Notes under the pieces: model-generated
Told to the model about the DNA's origin: nothing
The model's database searches: none
Seen by the model: only the letters and a program-made list of their open reading frames with translations
Program-made: the position numbers and the translations under genes
From: Hoeflea ulvae
Lineage (GTDB): Bacteria; Pseudomonadota; Alphaproteobacteria; Rhizobiales; Rhizobiaceae
Assembly (NCBI RefSeq): GCF_026619435.1
Contig: NZ_JAOVZQ010000001.1
Coordinates: 1,681,501 to 1,745,500, forward strand
DNA length: 64,000 nt
Direction: 5' to 3'
Part shown: one piece after another, positions 45,554-56,617 of the stretch
How the letters are laid out: each line of letters begins with the position of its first letter
Numbering within the stretch: the first letter of the stretch is position 1

Positions 45554-46069
45554 TCAGGCGGCGCCGTTCGGATCCGATGACTGCCCGATGGCATCCAGCC
45601 GGTCTTTCAAGGCGAGCCGGTCTATGCTCGCCAGCGGGATGCTGGTGAAGATCGAGATCCGGGCATTGAGCATGCGGTAGGCTTCCGAGAATGCGAGATG
45701 TCGTTCCGCGTCGGTACCCTCGGCGCCGGCGGGGTCGGGAATACCCCAATGCGCCGACATCGGTTGACCGGGCCAGACCGGGCAGCTTTCATTTGCCGCG
45801 TTGTCGCAGACCGTGAAGACGAAATCCATTCTGGGCGCGCCGGGATCGGCAAATTCCTCCCAGCTCTTCGATCTCGCAAAGCCGGTGTCGTGGTTCAGCC
45901 GGCGAAGCAGATCCAGGGCAAGGGGATGCACTGTGCCTTTTGGCTGGGAGCCCGCCGAATAGGCCCTGAAACGGCCTTCGCCAAGCCGGTTCATGATAGC
46001 CTCGGCAAGAATGGATCGTGCCGAGTTGCCGGTACACAGGAACAGAACATTATAGGGTCGGTCGGTCAT
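45554..46069 (-). CDS. arsC: Arsenate reductase ArsC, thioredoxin-coupled (low-MW phosphatase fold)
   Basis: The 171-residue protein has the CX5R loop CTGNSARS near residue 12 and a second redox cysteine region VCDNAANESCPVWPG near 85, the pattern of pI258-type arsenate reductases rather than plain tyrosine phosphatases. AHWGIPDPA holds the conserved Asp. It reduces arsenate to arsenite. Two adjacent ATG codons (46072 and 46069) are possible; 46069 was chosen. No arsR, arsB or acr3 gene is next to it, which is unusual. Confidence 0.88.
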   Translation of the reverse strand: MTDRPYNVLFLCTGNSARSILAEAIMNRLGEGRFRAYSAGSQPKGTVHPLALDLLRRLNHDTGFARSKSWEEFADPGAPRMDFVFTVCDNAANESCPVWPGQPMSAHWGIPDPAGAEGTDAERHLAFSEAYRMLNARISIFTSIPLASIDRLALKDRLDAIGQSSDPNGAA

Positions 46070-46287
46070 CATTCCTGCTCGCTTGGTTCGGACCAAACCG
46101 GTACGGCCGGTCGCTTAGTACTAGATTCTTAATATCCAGATATCGAGAATAATGGATTAATAAATTTGCGCAAGCCCGTTCGTCCGAACGATCCACGATA
46201 GTAACTCCTGTCAGTGGGTGAGGGGCGGGCTGGCTACAGGGCTGAGCGAGGCGGTATTGCTGTCCGGCCAAAAATCCGGACGGCTCA

Positions 46288-47196
46288 TTATCGTTGCCGT
46301 ATGGCCCGTTGCGCCTGCGACAATTCGATGAAGTCGCGCACGGCCTGGCTCAGCTCGCTGCCGCGCCGCCAGGCTACGCCGACCTGGACCATCGGCAGGC
46401 TGCCCGAGACATCACGGCTTTCGATCCGGTCGCCTTCCAGTGACCATGGTCGGTAGACGAGATCGGGCAGCAGCGCCACCCCGGCGCCGGTTGCGACCAG
46501 GCTGCGCACGGCTTCCACCGATCGGGTCCTGAAGGCGATCTTTGGCCGCGAACCGATGGCGCTCAGCAGCTTGGCGGTGCTTTCCTCGATTTCGTCGATG
46601 GTCAGCATGATCACCGGTTCCTCCGCCACATCGGCCACCGTGATGCTTTCCGCAGATGCGAGGCGGTGGCCCAGCGGCAACCACAGCCGGTAGGGTGAAA
46701 CTTCCAGGATTTCGGTCTGCAGCGCCATGCGGTTGCGCAGATTGGAAATCACGATCACCGCCACGTCCAGTTCGCCGCCGATCAGCAGATGTTCGAGATA
46801 GTCGCCATTGTCCTCGATCGCCGACACGGTGACGCCGGGAAACGCCCGCCGGTAGCGCGCCAGGAGATCCGACAGCACATAGCCGGCCACCAGCGAGGTC
46901 ACGCCCAGATTGAGCGTGCCGGTCAGGTTTTCCTTGTCGTCGGAAAAGGTCCGTCTCGCATCGGACACGTCGGAGAGGATCTTGGTCGCGTGCCGCAGGA
47001 ACTGGTGGCCCTTGTGGGTAATGGTGAGCCCGCGCGAATGCCGGTCAAACAATTGCACGCCGAGATCGCCCTCGAGTTCCTTGATCGCTTCGGTCACCGC
47101 CGATTGCGAAATCGACAGATTCTGCGCCGCCCCGGAAACAGTGCCCTGGGCGGCGACAGCGACGAAATACTGCAATTGGCGAAGCGTGAAGGCCAT
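46288..47196 (-). CDS. LysR-family transcriptional regulator
   Basis: The 302-residue protein begins MAFTLRQLQYFVAVAAQGTV with the LysR helix-turn-helix GAAQNLSISQSAVTEAIKEL and an effector domain resembling nitrogen-assimilation or CysB-type regulators (GTLNLGVTSLVAGYVLSDLL). It stands alone, 218 bases upstream of arsC on the same strand. An alternative ATG lies four codons upstream. The target genes are unknown. Confidence 0.89.
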   Translation of the reverse strand: MAFTLRQLQYFVAVAAQGTVSGAAQNLSISQSAVTEAIKELEGDLGVQLFDRHSRGLTITHKGHQFLRHATKILSDVSDARRTFSDDKENLTGTLNLGVTSLVAGYVLSDLLARYRRAFPGVTVSAIEDNGDYLEHLLIGGELDVAVIVISNLRNRMALQTEILEVSPYRLWLPLGHRLASAESITVADVAEEPVIMLTIDEIEESTAKLLSAIGSRPKIAFRTRSVEAVRSLVATGAGVALLPDLVYRPWSLEGDRIESRDVSGSLPMVQVGVAWRRGSELSQAVRDFIELSQAQRAIRQR

Positions 47197-47288
47197 GGCG
47201 CATAACAACCAGCATTCGCCAGGACTGACAACAAGGCTGTTGCGTTATTTGCCATTGCCCGCGAAAGACGCGGCAGCGTCAAGGGGTA

Positions 47289-47591
47289 TCAGAGCCCGGA
47301 CTGCTCGACCGGCTGCAGGCAATCGACCGGATAATAGGGCCATGCCGCCTTGTCGCAGGAATTGTCACGCGGCTCGGGTCCGATCACGTAGCGGATTTGG
47401 TCGGAAGCGGCAGCGTCCCGGATAGGGGTGTTGCCGGGTGCCGCGCCGCGAAGGGCGGCGTCTTCAACCTTCAGGGACGCCATGACCATGTCGGGCTGGG
47501 TCGAGCTGGTGACATGGTCGCCTGTCTGGGCGGCAACGGTGGCGGCGGCGAGAGCAGCAATGGCTGCGGTGATGAGCGTGATCTTTTTCAT
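47289..47591 (-). CDS. Small exported protein with C-terminal Cys-pair motif, function unknown
   Basis: From ATG 47591 the product is 100 residues with a clear signal peptide (MKKITLITAAIAALAAATVA, cleavage after VAA near 22). The mature part ends DNSCDKAAWPYYPVDCL, a C-x6-WPY-x3-DC arrangement seen in many small exported rhizobial proteins. The two cysteines could form a disulfide. No catalytic motif is seen. Confidence 0.72.
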   Translation of the reverse strand: MKKITLITAAIAALAAATVAAQTGDHVTSSTQPDMVMASLKVEDAALRGAAPGNTPIRDAAASDQIRYVIGPEPRDNSCDKAAWPYYPVDCLQPVEQSGL

Positions 47592-47808
47592 GACACAATA
47601 ACGACGCAAACTGGACAAGGTTCCATTCGCTGTGGCTGCGCGACGTTCGATTTGGCCCGGATGAAGCCCGGAAGAGTGCCATTTTGCTGAATTTGGCGCT
47701 TTGAACCGCAGCCCCAATGCCCTATACCCCACCGATCCGCCGGAGCTGCGTTTTGCCGCTCACGCCCAATCCAGCCGGCCCGGCCATTTTTTCAGTTGAA
47801 AGTACCAA

Positions 47809-49904
47809 ATGACGTCCAAGACAGAAATTCATCCGGCCATTGCCGGCGCGCTGGCAAAACGCGGCTATGAAACCCTCACCCCCGTGCAGGAGGCCATGCT
47901 GGCATCCGACGTGCGTGACGCCGACCTGCTGGTCTCGGCACAGACCGGGTCGGGCAAGACCGTCGCCTTCGGCATATCGCTTGCGCCGACGCTGATGGGT
48001 GACGACGAAACATTGCCGCGCGCCGATCTGCCGATGGCGCTGTGCATCGCGCCGACACGGGAACTTGCCCTGCAGGTCGAGCGCGAGCTGACCTGGCTCT
48101 ATGGCGACGCCGGCGCGCGCATCGCCACCTGCGTTGGCGGCATGAACATGACCACCGAACGCCAGGCACTCAAGCGCGGCGTGCACATCGTCGTCGGAAC
48201 GCCGGGCCGGTTGCGTGACCACATCGACCGCGGCTCGCTCGATCTGTCGGCGCTGCGCGCCGTCGTGCTCGACGAAGCTGACGAGATGCTCGATCTCGGT
48301 TTCCGCGATGACCTCCAGTTCATCCTCGATGCGGCACCCGACCAGCGCCGCACGCTGATGTTTTCGGCGACCGTGCCGCAGGGCATCGCCAATCTGGCCA
48401 AGCGCTACCAGACCAAGGCAGTCCGCGTCACCACCGCCGGCGACGCCAAGCAGCATCTCGACATCGAATACCGGGCGCTGACCGTGGCCCCCAACGACCG
48501 CGAAAATGCGGTGATCAACGTGCTGCGTTATTACGATGCCAAGAACGCCATCGTGTTCTGCAGCACCCGCGCCACCGTCAACCATCTGACCGCGCGGTTC
48601 TCCAACCGCGGATTTTCGGTCGTGGCCCTGTCGGGTGAACTCAGCCAGAACGAGCGCACCCACGCCCTGCAGGCTCTGCGCGATGGCCGGGCCAAGGTCT
48701 GTGTGGCCACCGACGTCGCCGCCCGTGGCCTTGATCTGCCCGACCTGGAACTGGTGATCCATGCCGACCTGCCGAAAAATCCGGAAGGCCTGCTGCACCG
48801 TTCGGGCCGTACCGGCCGCGCCGGACGCAAGGGCGTGTCCGCGCTGATCGTCCCCTACAGCGCTCGCCGCCGCACCGAACGCCTGCTGTCTGACGCCCGC
48901 ATCACCGCCGCCTGGGCACGGCCCCCTCGGCTGACGAAATCCTCGCCCGTGACGATGAACGGCTGATGGGTGATGCGTCCTTCGAGGCCGACATTGCCGA
49001 AGACGAAACCACAATGGTCTCGGCGCTGCTGGAAAAGCACGGCCCGGAGAAAGTCGCTGCCGCGCTGATCCGTCTGCATCGTGCCGGCCGGTCCTCGCCC
49101 GAGGAACTGATTGACGGCGGACCGGTGTCAGCCCCCGGCGGCACCTATCCCGAACGCGCGCCACGCGGGGAACATGTGCCGATCACCAATGCGGTCTGGT
49201 TCTCGCTGTCGCTGGGACGCAAGCAATCGGCCGAGCCGCGCTGGATCCTGCCGATGATCTGCCGCGCCGGCAACATCACCAAGACCGACATCGGGTCGAT
49301 CAGGATCCATGATCTTGAAACCCATGTCGAAATCTCCGGCGCCGCCGCCGCCAAGTTCGAGGCAGCCGTCGGCCCGACGCGGACGCTCGAGAAGAACGTC
49401 ACCATCACGCGTCTCGATAGCGTGCCGGAAGCCTCGGCGCGTCCGCCTCGCCCGCCAAGGTCGAAGGATGATGATTTCAACCGGGGTCCCCGCAGCGATT
49501 TTGCGCCCGGCGATAAGCCGAAGCCGGATTATGCCAAGAAGCGTCCTTTCACCGGCGGCAAGAAGCGTGATGACCGTCCGCCGCGTCATGATGCCTATGC
49601 CGACAGGAAGCCTTCGAGCCGCGATGACCTTCCTGCAGGCGCCAAGGCCGGCGCATGGCCCTATGATGATGTGGCTCCAGCGCCGAAGGCGGCACCGGAC
49701 AAGCCGGCGGCGCGAAGCGATGCCGGCGCTGAGAAGCCTTTTGCCAAGGACAAGAAGCCCAAGCGCGACAAGCCCGGCTTCAAGCCGGATTTCAAGTCCG
49801 ATGCAAAGCCGGCCAAGGCCCATCGCAAGGGCCCGAAGTCAGCCTCTGCCGAAACGGCCAAGGGTCCCGGCAATGCCGGCCTGAAGCGCAAGCCAAAGAG
49901 CTGA
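47809..49904 (+). pseudogene. DEAD-box RNA helicase with DbpA-type RNA-binding domain, split by a one-base frameshift
   Basis: The first frame (47809-48966) holds all helicase motifs: AQTGSGKT, PTRELALQ, TPGRLRDH, DEADEML, SATVP, ARGLDLPD and HRSGRTGRAG. It ends in a foreign tail after ITAAW. The next frame gives TAPSADEILARDDERLMGDA and continues to 49904 with a DbpA RNA-binding domain (RWILPMICRAGNITKTDIGS) and a Lys/Pro-rich tail. Adding one G to the GGG at 48914-48916 joins both into a 698-residue protein typical of alphaproteobacteria. Separate initiation at ATG 48966 is possible but lacks a good site. Role: RNA remodelling, ribosome assembly or cold adaptation. Confidence 0.88.
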
Positions 49905-50221
49905 TGCCGCGCTGCCCCTGCTGGCAGCCACGTTTTTTACGCCGTCAGGAACCGCCGGATTGCACATGCGATCCGGCGGTTTCTTGTTTTTGACCGGAAA
50001 GCCCGGCGGTCGGAACGACACCCGAACAGTGGTGCTGCCAGCCGCTCGCCGCGGGCGCCGCCAAGAGGCGTTTTCGCATTCTTAACCAAAACATGATTGG
50101 ATCCATGCATGGGAAAGGCCGGGCATTTCCGGCAGGCTCTCCGAGCGAACGGGCGGGATTTTTTCCCGGACTGGCGGAGCAGGGGGCCGGCCGCACCAGG
50201 CACATTCGAAGGGATGACACG
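49905..50221 (+). terminator. Helicase-cheW intergenic region with rho-independent terminator
   Basis: The 317-base gap contains a terminator at 49950-49992: stem AACCGCCGGAT/ATCCGGCGGTT with a 9-base loop, then TTCTTGTTTTTG. It ends the helicase transcript. The rest (50000-50221) holds the cheW leader, with AAGGGA 8 bases before its ATG, and no other gene. Confidence 0.85.
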
Positions 50222-50686
50222 ATGAACGAGACCCATGACGGCAAGGCCAAAGACCTGAAAATCATTTCGTTTTTTCTCGGCAAGCAGGTGTTCAGCGTGA
50301 ACATCATGTCGGTGCGGGAAATCCGCGGCTGGACGCCGGCAACCCCGTTGTCCCATGTTCCGCGCCACGTTCTTGGCGTCATCAATCTGCGCGGAACCGT
50401 GATCCCGGTGGTAGACATGGCATTGCGGCTTGGGCTCGCTCCGATCGAGCCGACCGAACGCTCGGCCATCATCGTCACCAGCGTCCGGGGCCAGATGGTC
50501 GGCCTGCTGGTCGACAATGTCTCCGACATGATGACCGTGACTGCAGGCGAGATCCAGGCCGTTCCCGAAATCGGCGCCACCGAAGTGCAGCGAATGACGA
50601 CATCGATCATCTCCAAGGACGACCAGATGATCTCCCATCTCGACATCGACTCGGTGCTTGACGAAGCCGGCGCACTCGCCGCCTGA
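50222..50686 (+). CDS. cheW: Chemotaxis coupling protein CheW, lone
   Basis: The 154-residue protein has the CheW SH3-like fold: ISFFLGKQVFSVNIMSVREI, VPRHVLGVINLRGTVIPVVD, and VGLLVDNVSDMMTVTAGEIQ. CheW links receptors to CheA. No other che or receptor gene is in the window. ATG 50222 is preceded by GAAGGGA; upstream in-frame codons are non-homologous. Confidence 0.92.
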   Translation: MNETHDGKAKDLKIISFFLGKQVFSVNIMSVREIRGWTPATPLSHVPRHVLGVINLRGTVIPVVDMALRLGLAPIEPTERSAIIVTSVRGQMVGLLVDNVSDMMTVTAGEIQAVPEIGATEVQRMTTSIISKDDQMISHLDIDSVLDEAGALAA

Positions 50687-50851
50687 CACCCAAAAGGTTC
50701 GGCCTTCGAGGGCGCTCTGCCATCGCGCACGGCCCTGGACAGCGGTTCGGTGAGAGTTTTGGTGTGCGCTGCATCATGGCGGTGGACATGACATGGCGGG
50801 CAGGGCATGCTGGCTCGCGCCGCAAGGCCGCCCGATCAACGGATACACCCC

Positions 50852-53800
50852 ATGTCGATTCTGGCTAGCGTCTACCACCTGACCCATTACAAATATGACC
50901 GCCCTGTTACCCTTGGCCCGCAGATCATCCGCTTGCGGCCGGCGCCGCACAGCCGCACCAGGGTGGTCTCCCACTCCCTCAAGATCAGCCCGAAACAGCA
51001 CTTCGTCAATTACCAGCAGGATCCCTACGGTAACTGGATGGCGCGCTATGTATTTCCTGATCCGGTGATGGAGCTGAAGATCGAGGTCGATCTGGTCGCC
51101 GACATGACCGTCTACAATCCGTTCGATTTCTTCGTCGAGGAATCCGCCGAGAACTGGCCTTTCGAATATCCCGAGGACATTGCGCCCGATCTGGTGATCT
51201 ACCGGACGCCCGAGCCGGCCGGCCCGCGCCTCAAGGCGTTCATGGACACGATCCCGCGCACCGAAACCGGCACCGTGGATTTCGTCGTCGGGCTCAATGC
51301 CCGCCTGGCCAATGAGATCGGCTATGTCATCCGCATGGAGCCCGGCGTGCAGACGCCGGAGGAAACCTTCTCGACCGGCAAGGGCTCTTGCCGTGATTCA
51401 AGCTGGACGCTGGTACAAATTCTCAGGCATCTGGGTTTTGCCGCACGCTTCGTTTCGGGCTACCTGATTCAGCTCAAGCCTGATCTGGTGGCAATCGACG
51501 GCCCGGCGGGAACGGATCACGATTTCACCGACCTGCATGCCTGGACCGAGGTCTATCTGCCAGGTGCCGGCTGGATCGGTCTCGACCCGACCTCCGGCCT
51601 GCTCACCGGCGAAAGCCACATCCCGCTCGCCGCCACGCCGCATTTCCGCAATGCCGCGCCGATTTCCGGACTGGCAAGCTATGCAGAGGTTGATTTCGCC
51701 TTTGACATGCGGGTTGACCGGATGGCCGAACATCCGCGCATCACCAAGCCTTTCAACGAGGAGTCCTGGGCGGCACTCGACAAGCTCGGCCATGACATCG
51801 ACGCCAAGCTTAAAGAGGACGATGTCCGCCTGACCATGGGCGGCGAACCTACTTTTGTCTCGATCGACGATTTCGAGAGCGAGGAGTGGAACACGGCTGC
51901 CGTCGGTCCGCAGAAGCGCGAGGCTGCCGACAAACTGATCCGCCGGTTGCGCACCCGCTTCGCCCCCGGCGGTTTCCTGCATTACGGCCAGGGCAAATGG
52001 TATCCCGGCGAGACCCTGCCGCGCTGGACCTTTTCGCTCTATTGGCGTCGCGACGGCAAGCCGATCTGGCACAATCCCGAACTCATTGCCGATGAAGGCA
52101 CCGACACCGGACAGGCCAGTCCCGAAACCGCCAAGCAATTGCTGGCAGCCATTGCCGACAATCTCGGGATTGAAGACGATCACGTGGTTGCAGCCTATGA
52201 GGACCCGGCAGAGTGGATCCTCAAGGAAGGCAATCTGCCCGACAATGTGACCCCGGATAATTCCAAGCTGGATGACGCCGAGGAACGCCATCGCATCGCC
52301 ACGGTGTTTTCGCGCGGACTGGCGACGCCTTCGGGATTTGTGCTGCCGGTGCAGCGCTGGCAGTCGAAAGCTGCCGGCCATGGCTGGCGCTCGGAGAAGT
52401 GGAAAACCCGGCGTGGCCATGTCTTCCTGGTGCCTGGCGACAGCCCGGTCGGCTATCGTCTGCCGCTCGGCTCGCTGCCGCATGTGCCAGCATCGTCCTA
52501 TCCCTTCGTCAATCCGGCCGATCCCACCGAGCCGCGCGGCGATCTGCCCGATCCCGAAACCGCGGCTGCGGCGCTGGCCGACGCCCTGGCCGATGCCCGC
52601 GCCGCCGAGGCTTCGGCCCAGCCGGTTGCGCAATTCACCGCGGCCGAAGCCACCCAGACCCGGGTCGAACAGACGGTCGGCGATCTTGATGGCGCCGTGC
52701 GCACCGCCATCTCGGTCGAACCCCGCGATGGACGCCTTTGCATCTTCATGCCGCCGGTGGAACGCGTCGAGGACTATCTCGAACTGGTGTCCGCCGCTGA
52801 AGTTGCTGCTGACAGGCTTGGTCTGAAGGTTCATATCGAGGGCTACGGCCCGCCGCATGATCCGCGTCTCAATGTCATTCGCGTTGCCCCCGATCCGGGA
52901 GTGGTCGAGGTCAATGTTCATCCCGCCAGCGACTGGGATGAATGCAAGGCAATTACCGAAGGCGTCTATGAAGAAGCGCGTCAGACCCGCCTGGGCGCCG
53001 ACAAGTTCATGATCGACGGACGCCACACCGGCACCGGCGGCGGCAATCACGTGGTCGTCGGCGGCGCCACGCCGCTCGACAGCCCGTTCCTGCGCCGGCC
53101 GGACCTGCTCGCCAGCCTGATCCTGCACTGGCAGCGCCATCCGAGCCTGTCCTATCTGTTCTCGGGCCTGTTCATCGGCCCGACCAGCCAGGCCCCGCGC
53201 ATTGACGAAGCCCGTCATGACAGCCTGTACGAGCTGGAGACGGCGCTCGAGCAGATCCCGCATCCCGATGCCGGAACGCCGCCGCTGCCGTGGCTCGTCG
53301 ACCGGCTGCTGCGCAATCTGCTGACCGATGTCACCGGCAACACCCACCGGGCGGAAATCTGCATCGACAAGCTCTATTCGCCCGACGGCCCCACCGGCCG
53401 GCTGGGTCTGGTCGAATTCCGCGGCTTTGAAATGCCGCCGGAACCGCGCATGAGCCTTGCCCAGCAGGTCATGATCCGCGCCCTTGTGGCCCGGTTCTGG
53501 CAGAGCCCGGCCAAGGGACGGTTCACCCGCTGGGGCACGGCGCTGACCGACCGATTCATGCTGCCGCATTTCATCTGGCAGGATTTTCTCGATGTGCTGC
53601 GCGATTTGCGCGATCACGGCTTTGATTTGCGCTCCGAATGGTACGAGGCCCAGGCCGAGTTCCGTTTTCCCTTCTGCGGCGAAGTGACCTATGAGGGCGT
53701 CCGGCTCGAACTGCGCCAGGCGCTGGAGCCGTGGCATGTGCTGGGTGAAACCGGCGCCATCGGCGGCACCGTGCGCTACACTGATAGTTCTGTCGAACGC

Positions 53801-54214
53801 CTGCAGGTCAAGCTCGAAACTGCCGATCCGTCGCGCTATGTCGTGGCCTGCAATGGTCGTCCGGTGCCGATGACCGAAATGGGCCAGACCGGATCCGCCG
53901 TCGGCGGCGTGCGCTACAAGGCTTGGCAGCCGGCGCTGGCGCTGCATCCGGTGCTGCCGGTCAATGCACCCCTGACCTTCGACATTTTCGACACATGGTC
54001 GGGCAAGGCATTGGGCGGCTGCGTCTATCATGTCGCCCATCCCGGCGGCCGCAGCTATGACACCTTTCCGGTCAATGGCAACGAGGCCGAAGCCCGCCGG
54101 CTGGCCCGCTTCGAGCACCGCGGCCATTCGCCCGGCGCATCGATGCCTGCGCCCGAAACGCCGCATCCGGAGTTTCCGTTCACGCTCGATTTGCGCCGCA
54201 AACCGGGGATCTGA
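50852..54214 (+). CDS. Transglutaminase-like protein with C-terminal DUF2126
   Basis: The 1,120-residue soluble protein has a bacterial transglutaminase N-terminal domain ([20 protein letters not shown], about 1-90), a transglutaminase core with Cys in [20 protein letters not shown] (about 180) and His/Asp in [20 protein letters not shown] (about 230), and a long DUF2126 region from about 320 to the end ([32 protein letters not shown]). DUF2126 has been proposed to resemble glutamine-synthetase-like COOH-NH2 ligases. ATG 50852 gives the family start. It opens a three-gene cluster with an ATP-grasp/alpha-E protein and a second transglutaminase. The product of the system is unknown. Confidence 0.9.
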   Translation: MSILASVYHLTHYKYDRPVTLGPQIIRLRPAPHSRTRVVSHSLKISPKQHFVNYQQDPYGNWMARYVFPDPVMELKIEVDLVADMTVYNPFDFFVEESAENWPFEYPEDIAPDLVIYRTPEPAGPRLKAFMDTIPRTETGTVDFVVGLNARLANEIGYVIRMEPGVQTPEETFSTGKGSCRDSSWTLVQILRHLGFAARFVSGYLIQLKPDLVAIDGPAGTDHDFTDLHAWTEVYLPGAGWIGLDPTSGLLTGESHIPLAATPHFRNAAPISGLASYAEVDFAFDMRVDRMAEHPRITKPFNEESWAALDKLGHDIDAKLKEDDVRLTMGGEPTFVSIDDFESEEWNTAAVGPQKREAADKLIRRLRTRFAPGGFLHYGQGKWYPGETLPRWTFSLYWRRDGKPIWHNPELIADEGTDTGQASPETAKQLLAAIADNLGIEDDHVVAAYEDPAEWILKEGNLPDNVTPDNSKLDDAEERHRIATVFSRGLATPSGFVLPVQRWQSKAAGHGWRSEKWKTRRGHVFLVPGDSPVGYRLPLGSLPHVPASSYPFVNPADPTEPRGDLPDPETAAAALADALADARAAEASAQPVAQFTAAEATQTRVEQTVGDLDGAVRTAISVEPRDGRLCIFMPPVERVEDYLELVSAAEVAADRLGLKVHIEGYGPPHDPRLNVIRVAPDPGVVEVNVHPASDWDECKAITEGVYEEARQTRLGADKFMIDGRHTGTGGGNHVVVGGATPLDSPFLRRPDLLASLILHWQRHPSLSYLFSGLFIGPTSQAPRIDEARHDSLYELETALEQIPHPDAGTPPLPWLVDRLLRNLLTDVTGNTHRAEICIDKLYSPDGPTGRLGLVEFRGFEMPPEPRMSLAQQVMIRALVARFWQSPAKGRFTRWGTALTDRFMLPHFIWQDFLDVLRDLRDHGFDLRSEWYEAQAEFRFPFCGEVTYEGVRLELRQALEPWHVLGETGAIGGTVRYTDSSVERLQVKLETADPSRYVVACNGRPVPMTEMGQTGSAVGGVRYKAWQPALALHPVLPVNAPLTFDIFDTWSGKALGGCVYHVAHPGGRSYDTFPVNGNEAEARRLARFEHRGHSPGASMPAPETPHPEFPFTLDLRRKPGI

Positions 54215-54217
54215 GCC

Positions 54218-56617
54218 GTGCCGGATGCAGCCGAGGCCGAAGTTCCGGAGCGGCCATCCATCCTGTCGGGTTACACGCCCCTGCCGGGCGTGCCCGACGA
54301 GTTGCTGGCCGATGATGGCAGCATTCGCCCGGAATGGGCCGGCCTGATCGCGCATCTGGACGCCATGAAGCCTGACGAGCGCGAGCGCGCCTTTGCCCGC
54401 GGCACCCAGTATCTGCGTGACGCGGGCGTGTTCGTGCGCAATTACGGCGAGGACAAGAGCCGCCGGGACTGGCCCTGGAGCCCGTTGCCGGTGATCCAGC
54501 CGGCCAGGCAATGGCAGGCGCTGGCTGAAGGCCTGGCCGAGCGGGCTGATCTGCTCGAAGCTGTCGTGGCTGATCTCTATGGCGCCAACCGGCTTGTTGC
54601 CGAGGGCCATCTTCCCGCCGATGTGATTGCCTCCAATCCGGAATGGCTGCGCCCCCTGGTCGGGGTGAAACCGGCATCGGGCCATTTCCTGCATTTCCTG
54701 TCTTTCGAGATCGGGCGCGGGCCCGATGGCGGCTGGTGGGTTCTGGGTGACCGGACCCAGGCACCCTCCGGCGCAGGCTACGCATTGGAAAACCGCGTGG
54801 CCTCTGCGCGGTCCTACGCAGGCTTTCTCAACAGCAGCAATGTCGAACGACTGGCCGGGTTCTTCCGTGCCTTCCGCGACGGGCTCAACGCCCTGCGCCA
54901 TGAGGATGGCAGCCGGGCAGGGATCCTGACGCCGGGGCCGATGAACGAGACCTATTTCGAGCATGCCTATATCGCACGCTATCTCGGCATGATGCTGCTC
55001 GAGGGCGATGATCTGACCGTCGATGACGGCCGCTTGATGGTGCGCACCGTCTCCGGACCCAAGCCGATCAGCGTGTTGTGGCGCAGGCTCGATGCAGCCT
55101 GGGCCGATCCGCTGGAGCTTGAGGGCAGCTCCCGCCTGGGGACCCCAGGTCTGTTGGGTGCGGTCCGCGCCGAAGGCGTGACCATGATCAACGCGCTCGG
55201 CGCCGGCATTCTCGAAAGCCGTGCCTTTCTGGCCTTCCTGCCGCGCCTGTCGGAAGTGCTGCACGGCAGGAAGCTCTCCGTGCCCAATATCGCCACCTGG
55301 TGGTGCGGCGGCGCGGAGGAACGCGCGCATGTGCGCGCCCATGCCGATGCGATGCTGATCGGATCGGCCAATTCGACCCGCTTGCCGCTCGAGGCCGAGC
55401 CGGGCGTGGTGCTCAGGGGCGACACTTCCGCGATCGGGACCGATTTGGACACATGGCTGTCGGAAGAGGGCCGCAATCTGGTTGGCCAGGAACTCGTGTC
55501 GCTGTCGACCACACCGTGCTGGGAAGACGGCGGCCTGCAGCCGAAACCGGTCCGCATCCGGGTGTTCATGGCGCGCACCCGGGAAGGCTGGCAATTGATG
55601 CATGGTGGCCTTGCCCGGCTGGCGGCGACCGGCCAGGATCCATCCGCCGTCTCGATCAGCAGCGGCGGCACCGTCGCCGATGTCTGGGTGGTGTCGGACA
55701 CGCCGGTGCCGGAGGATTCGATGCTGATGCAGACCGGCGAATCCTTCGTGCGCACCTCGCCAGGACTGCTTCCCAGCCGTGCCGCCGACAATCTGTTCTG
55801 GCTTGGCCGCTATGTGGAGCGCGCGGAAGGGCAGATGCGGCTGACCCGGGCCTATATGAGCCGTCTGGACGAAACGCCGCTGGGCGGCACACCGCTGATG
55901 ACGGCGCTTGAGGCCTATCTTGAAGAGCACGCGCTGGCGATCTCCGAAGGCGTGCCGTCGGAGATCGCCAGAACCATTTCATTCGCCGTCAATGCCGCCA
56001 ACCGGGTGCGCGACCGGTTCTCGGTCGACGCCTGGGCGTCGCTGGCCGACCTCGAGACCACGATAGCGAAGATGGGGCATACGGTCCGTCCCGGAGACGA
56101 CGCGGCATCCGCAATGGGCGTGCTGTTGCGCAAGATCACCGGCTTTTCCGGACTGGTGCACGAGAACATGTACCGCTTCAGCGGCTGGCGCTTTCTCACC
56201 ATCGGCCGCTCGCTGGAACGCGCCCTGGCAATGGCCGATCTGCTGGCGACCTTCGGAGAATGGCAAAGCCCGCATGGCGGCTTCGAACTGTGCGTCGAAC
56301 TCGGCGACAGTGTGATGACCCACCGCAGGCGCTACCCAGTGACGGCCAGCCGCGACACGGTTGTCGATCTGCTGGCGCTGGATCCGCTCAATCCGCGCTC
56401 GATCGCCTTTCATGTCGATGAAATCCGCGATCAGGTCAGCCTGTTGCCCGGAGCCGACCTCAACGGACAATTGTCCGCCTTGTCGCGATCGGTTCTGCGC
56501 GTGCAGTCCGATCTCGCCGTGTTGACGCCGCAGAGCCTGGACCAGGCCAAGCTGGTGGATCTGGCGCAGGCGATCGGCCTGCTGACCAATGACATCCATG
56601 CGCAATTCCTCGATTGA
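54218..56617 (+). CDS. Circularly permuted ATP-grasp fused to alpha-E domain
   Basis: The 799-residue protein combines a circularly permuted ATP-grasp (about 30-480; GTQYLRDAGVFVRNYGEDKS, TPGPMNETYFEHAYIARYLG, NIATWWCGGAEERAHVRA) with an alpha-E domain (about 485-799; LLPSRAADNLFWLGRYVERA, SRDTVVDLLALDPLNPRSIA). In many genomes these are separate neighbouring genes; here they are one. ATP-grasp enzymes form peptide-like bonds. The start is GTG 54218, three bases after the previous stop, and the end shares TGATG with the next gene. Confidence 0.9.
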   Translation: MPDAAEAEVPERPSILSGYTPLPGVPDELLADDGSIRPEWAGLIAHLDAMKPDERERAFARGTQYLRDAGVFVRNYGEDKSRRDWPWSPLPVIQPARQWQALAEGLAERADLLEAVVADLYGANRLVAEGHLPADVIASNPEWLRPLVGVKPASGHFLHFLSFEIGRGPDGGWWVLGDRTQAPSGAGYALENRVASARSYAGFLNSSNVERLAGFFRAFRDGLNALRHEDGSRAGILTPGPMNETYFEHAYIARYLGMMLLEGDDLTVDDGRLMVRTVSGPKPISVLWRRLDAAWADPLELEGSSRLGTPGLLGAVRAEGVTMINALGAGILESRAFLAFLPRLSEVLHGRKLSVPNIATWWCGGAEERAHVRAHADAMLIGSANSTRLPLEAEPGVVLRGDTSAIGTDLDTWLSEEGRNLVGQELVSLSTTPCWEDGGLQPKPVRIRVFMARTREGWQLMHGGLARLAATGQDPSAVSISSGGTVADVWVVSDTPVPEDSMLMQTGESFVRTSPGLLPSRAADNLFWLGRYVERAEGQMRLTRAYMSRLDETPLGGTPLMTALEAYLEEHALAISEGVPSEIARTISFAVNAANRVRDRFSVDAWASLADLETTIAKMGHTVRPGDDAASAMGVLLRKITGFSGLVHENMYRFSGWRFLTIGRSLERALAMADLLATFGEWQSPHGGFELCVELGDSVMTHRRRYPVTASRDTVVDLLALDPLNPRSIAFHVDEIRDQVSLLPGADLNGQLSALSRSVLRVQSDLAVLTPQSLDQAKLVDLAQAIGLLTNDIHAQFLD

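Noticed and set aside
46050..46271. Possible arsR-like small gene upstream of arsC
   Set aside because: The 73-residue translation has no winged-helix pattern or metal-binding cysteines and overlaps the arsC start.
47722..49164. A 480-codon minus-strand open frame
   Set aside because: It is antisense to the helicase motifs; no domain seen.
51398..55930. A 1,510-codon open frame on the minus strand
   Set aside because: It lies opposite the transglutaminase and ATP-grasp genes, which have clear motifs. It has no recognisable domain and arises from high GC with third-position bias.
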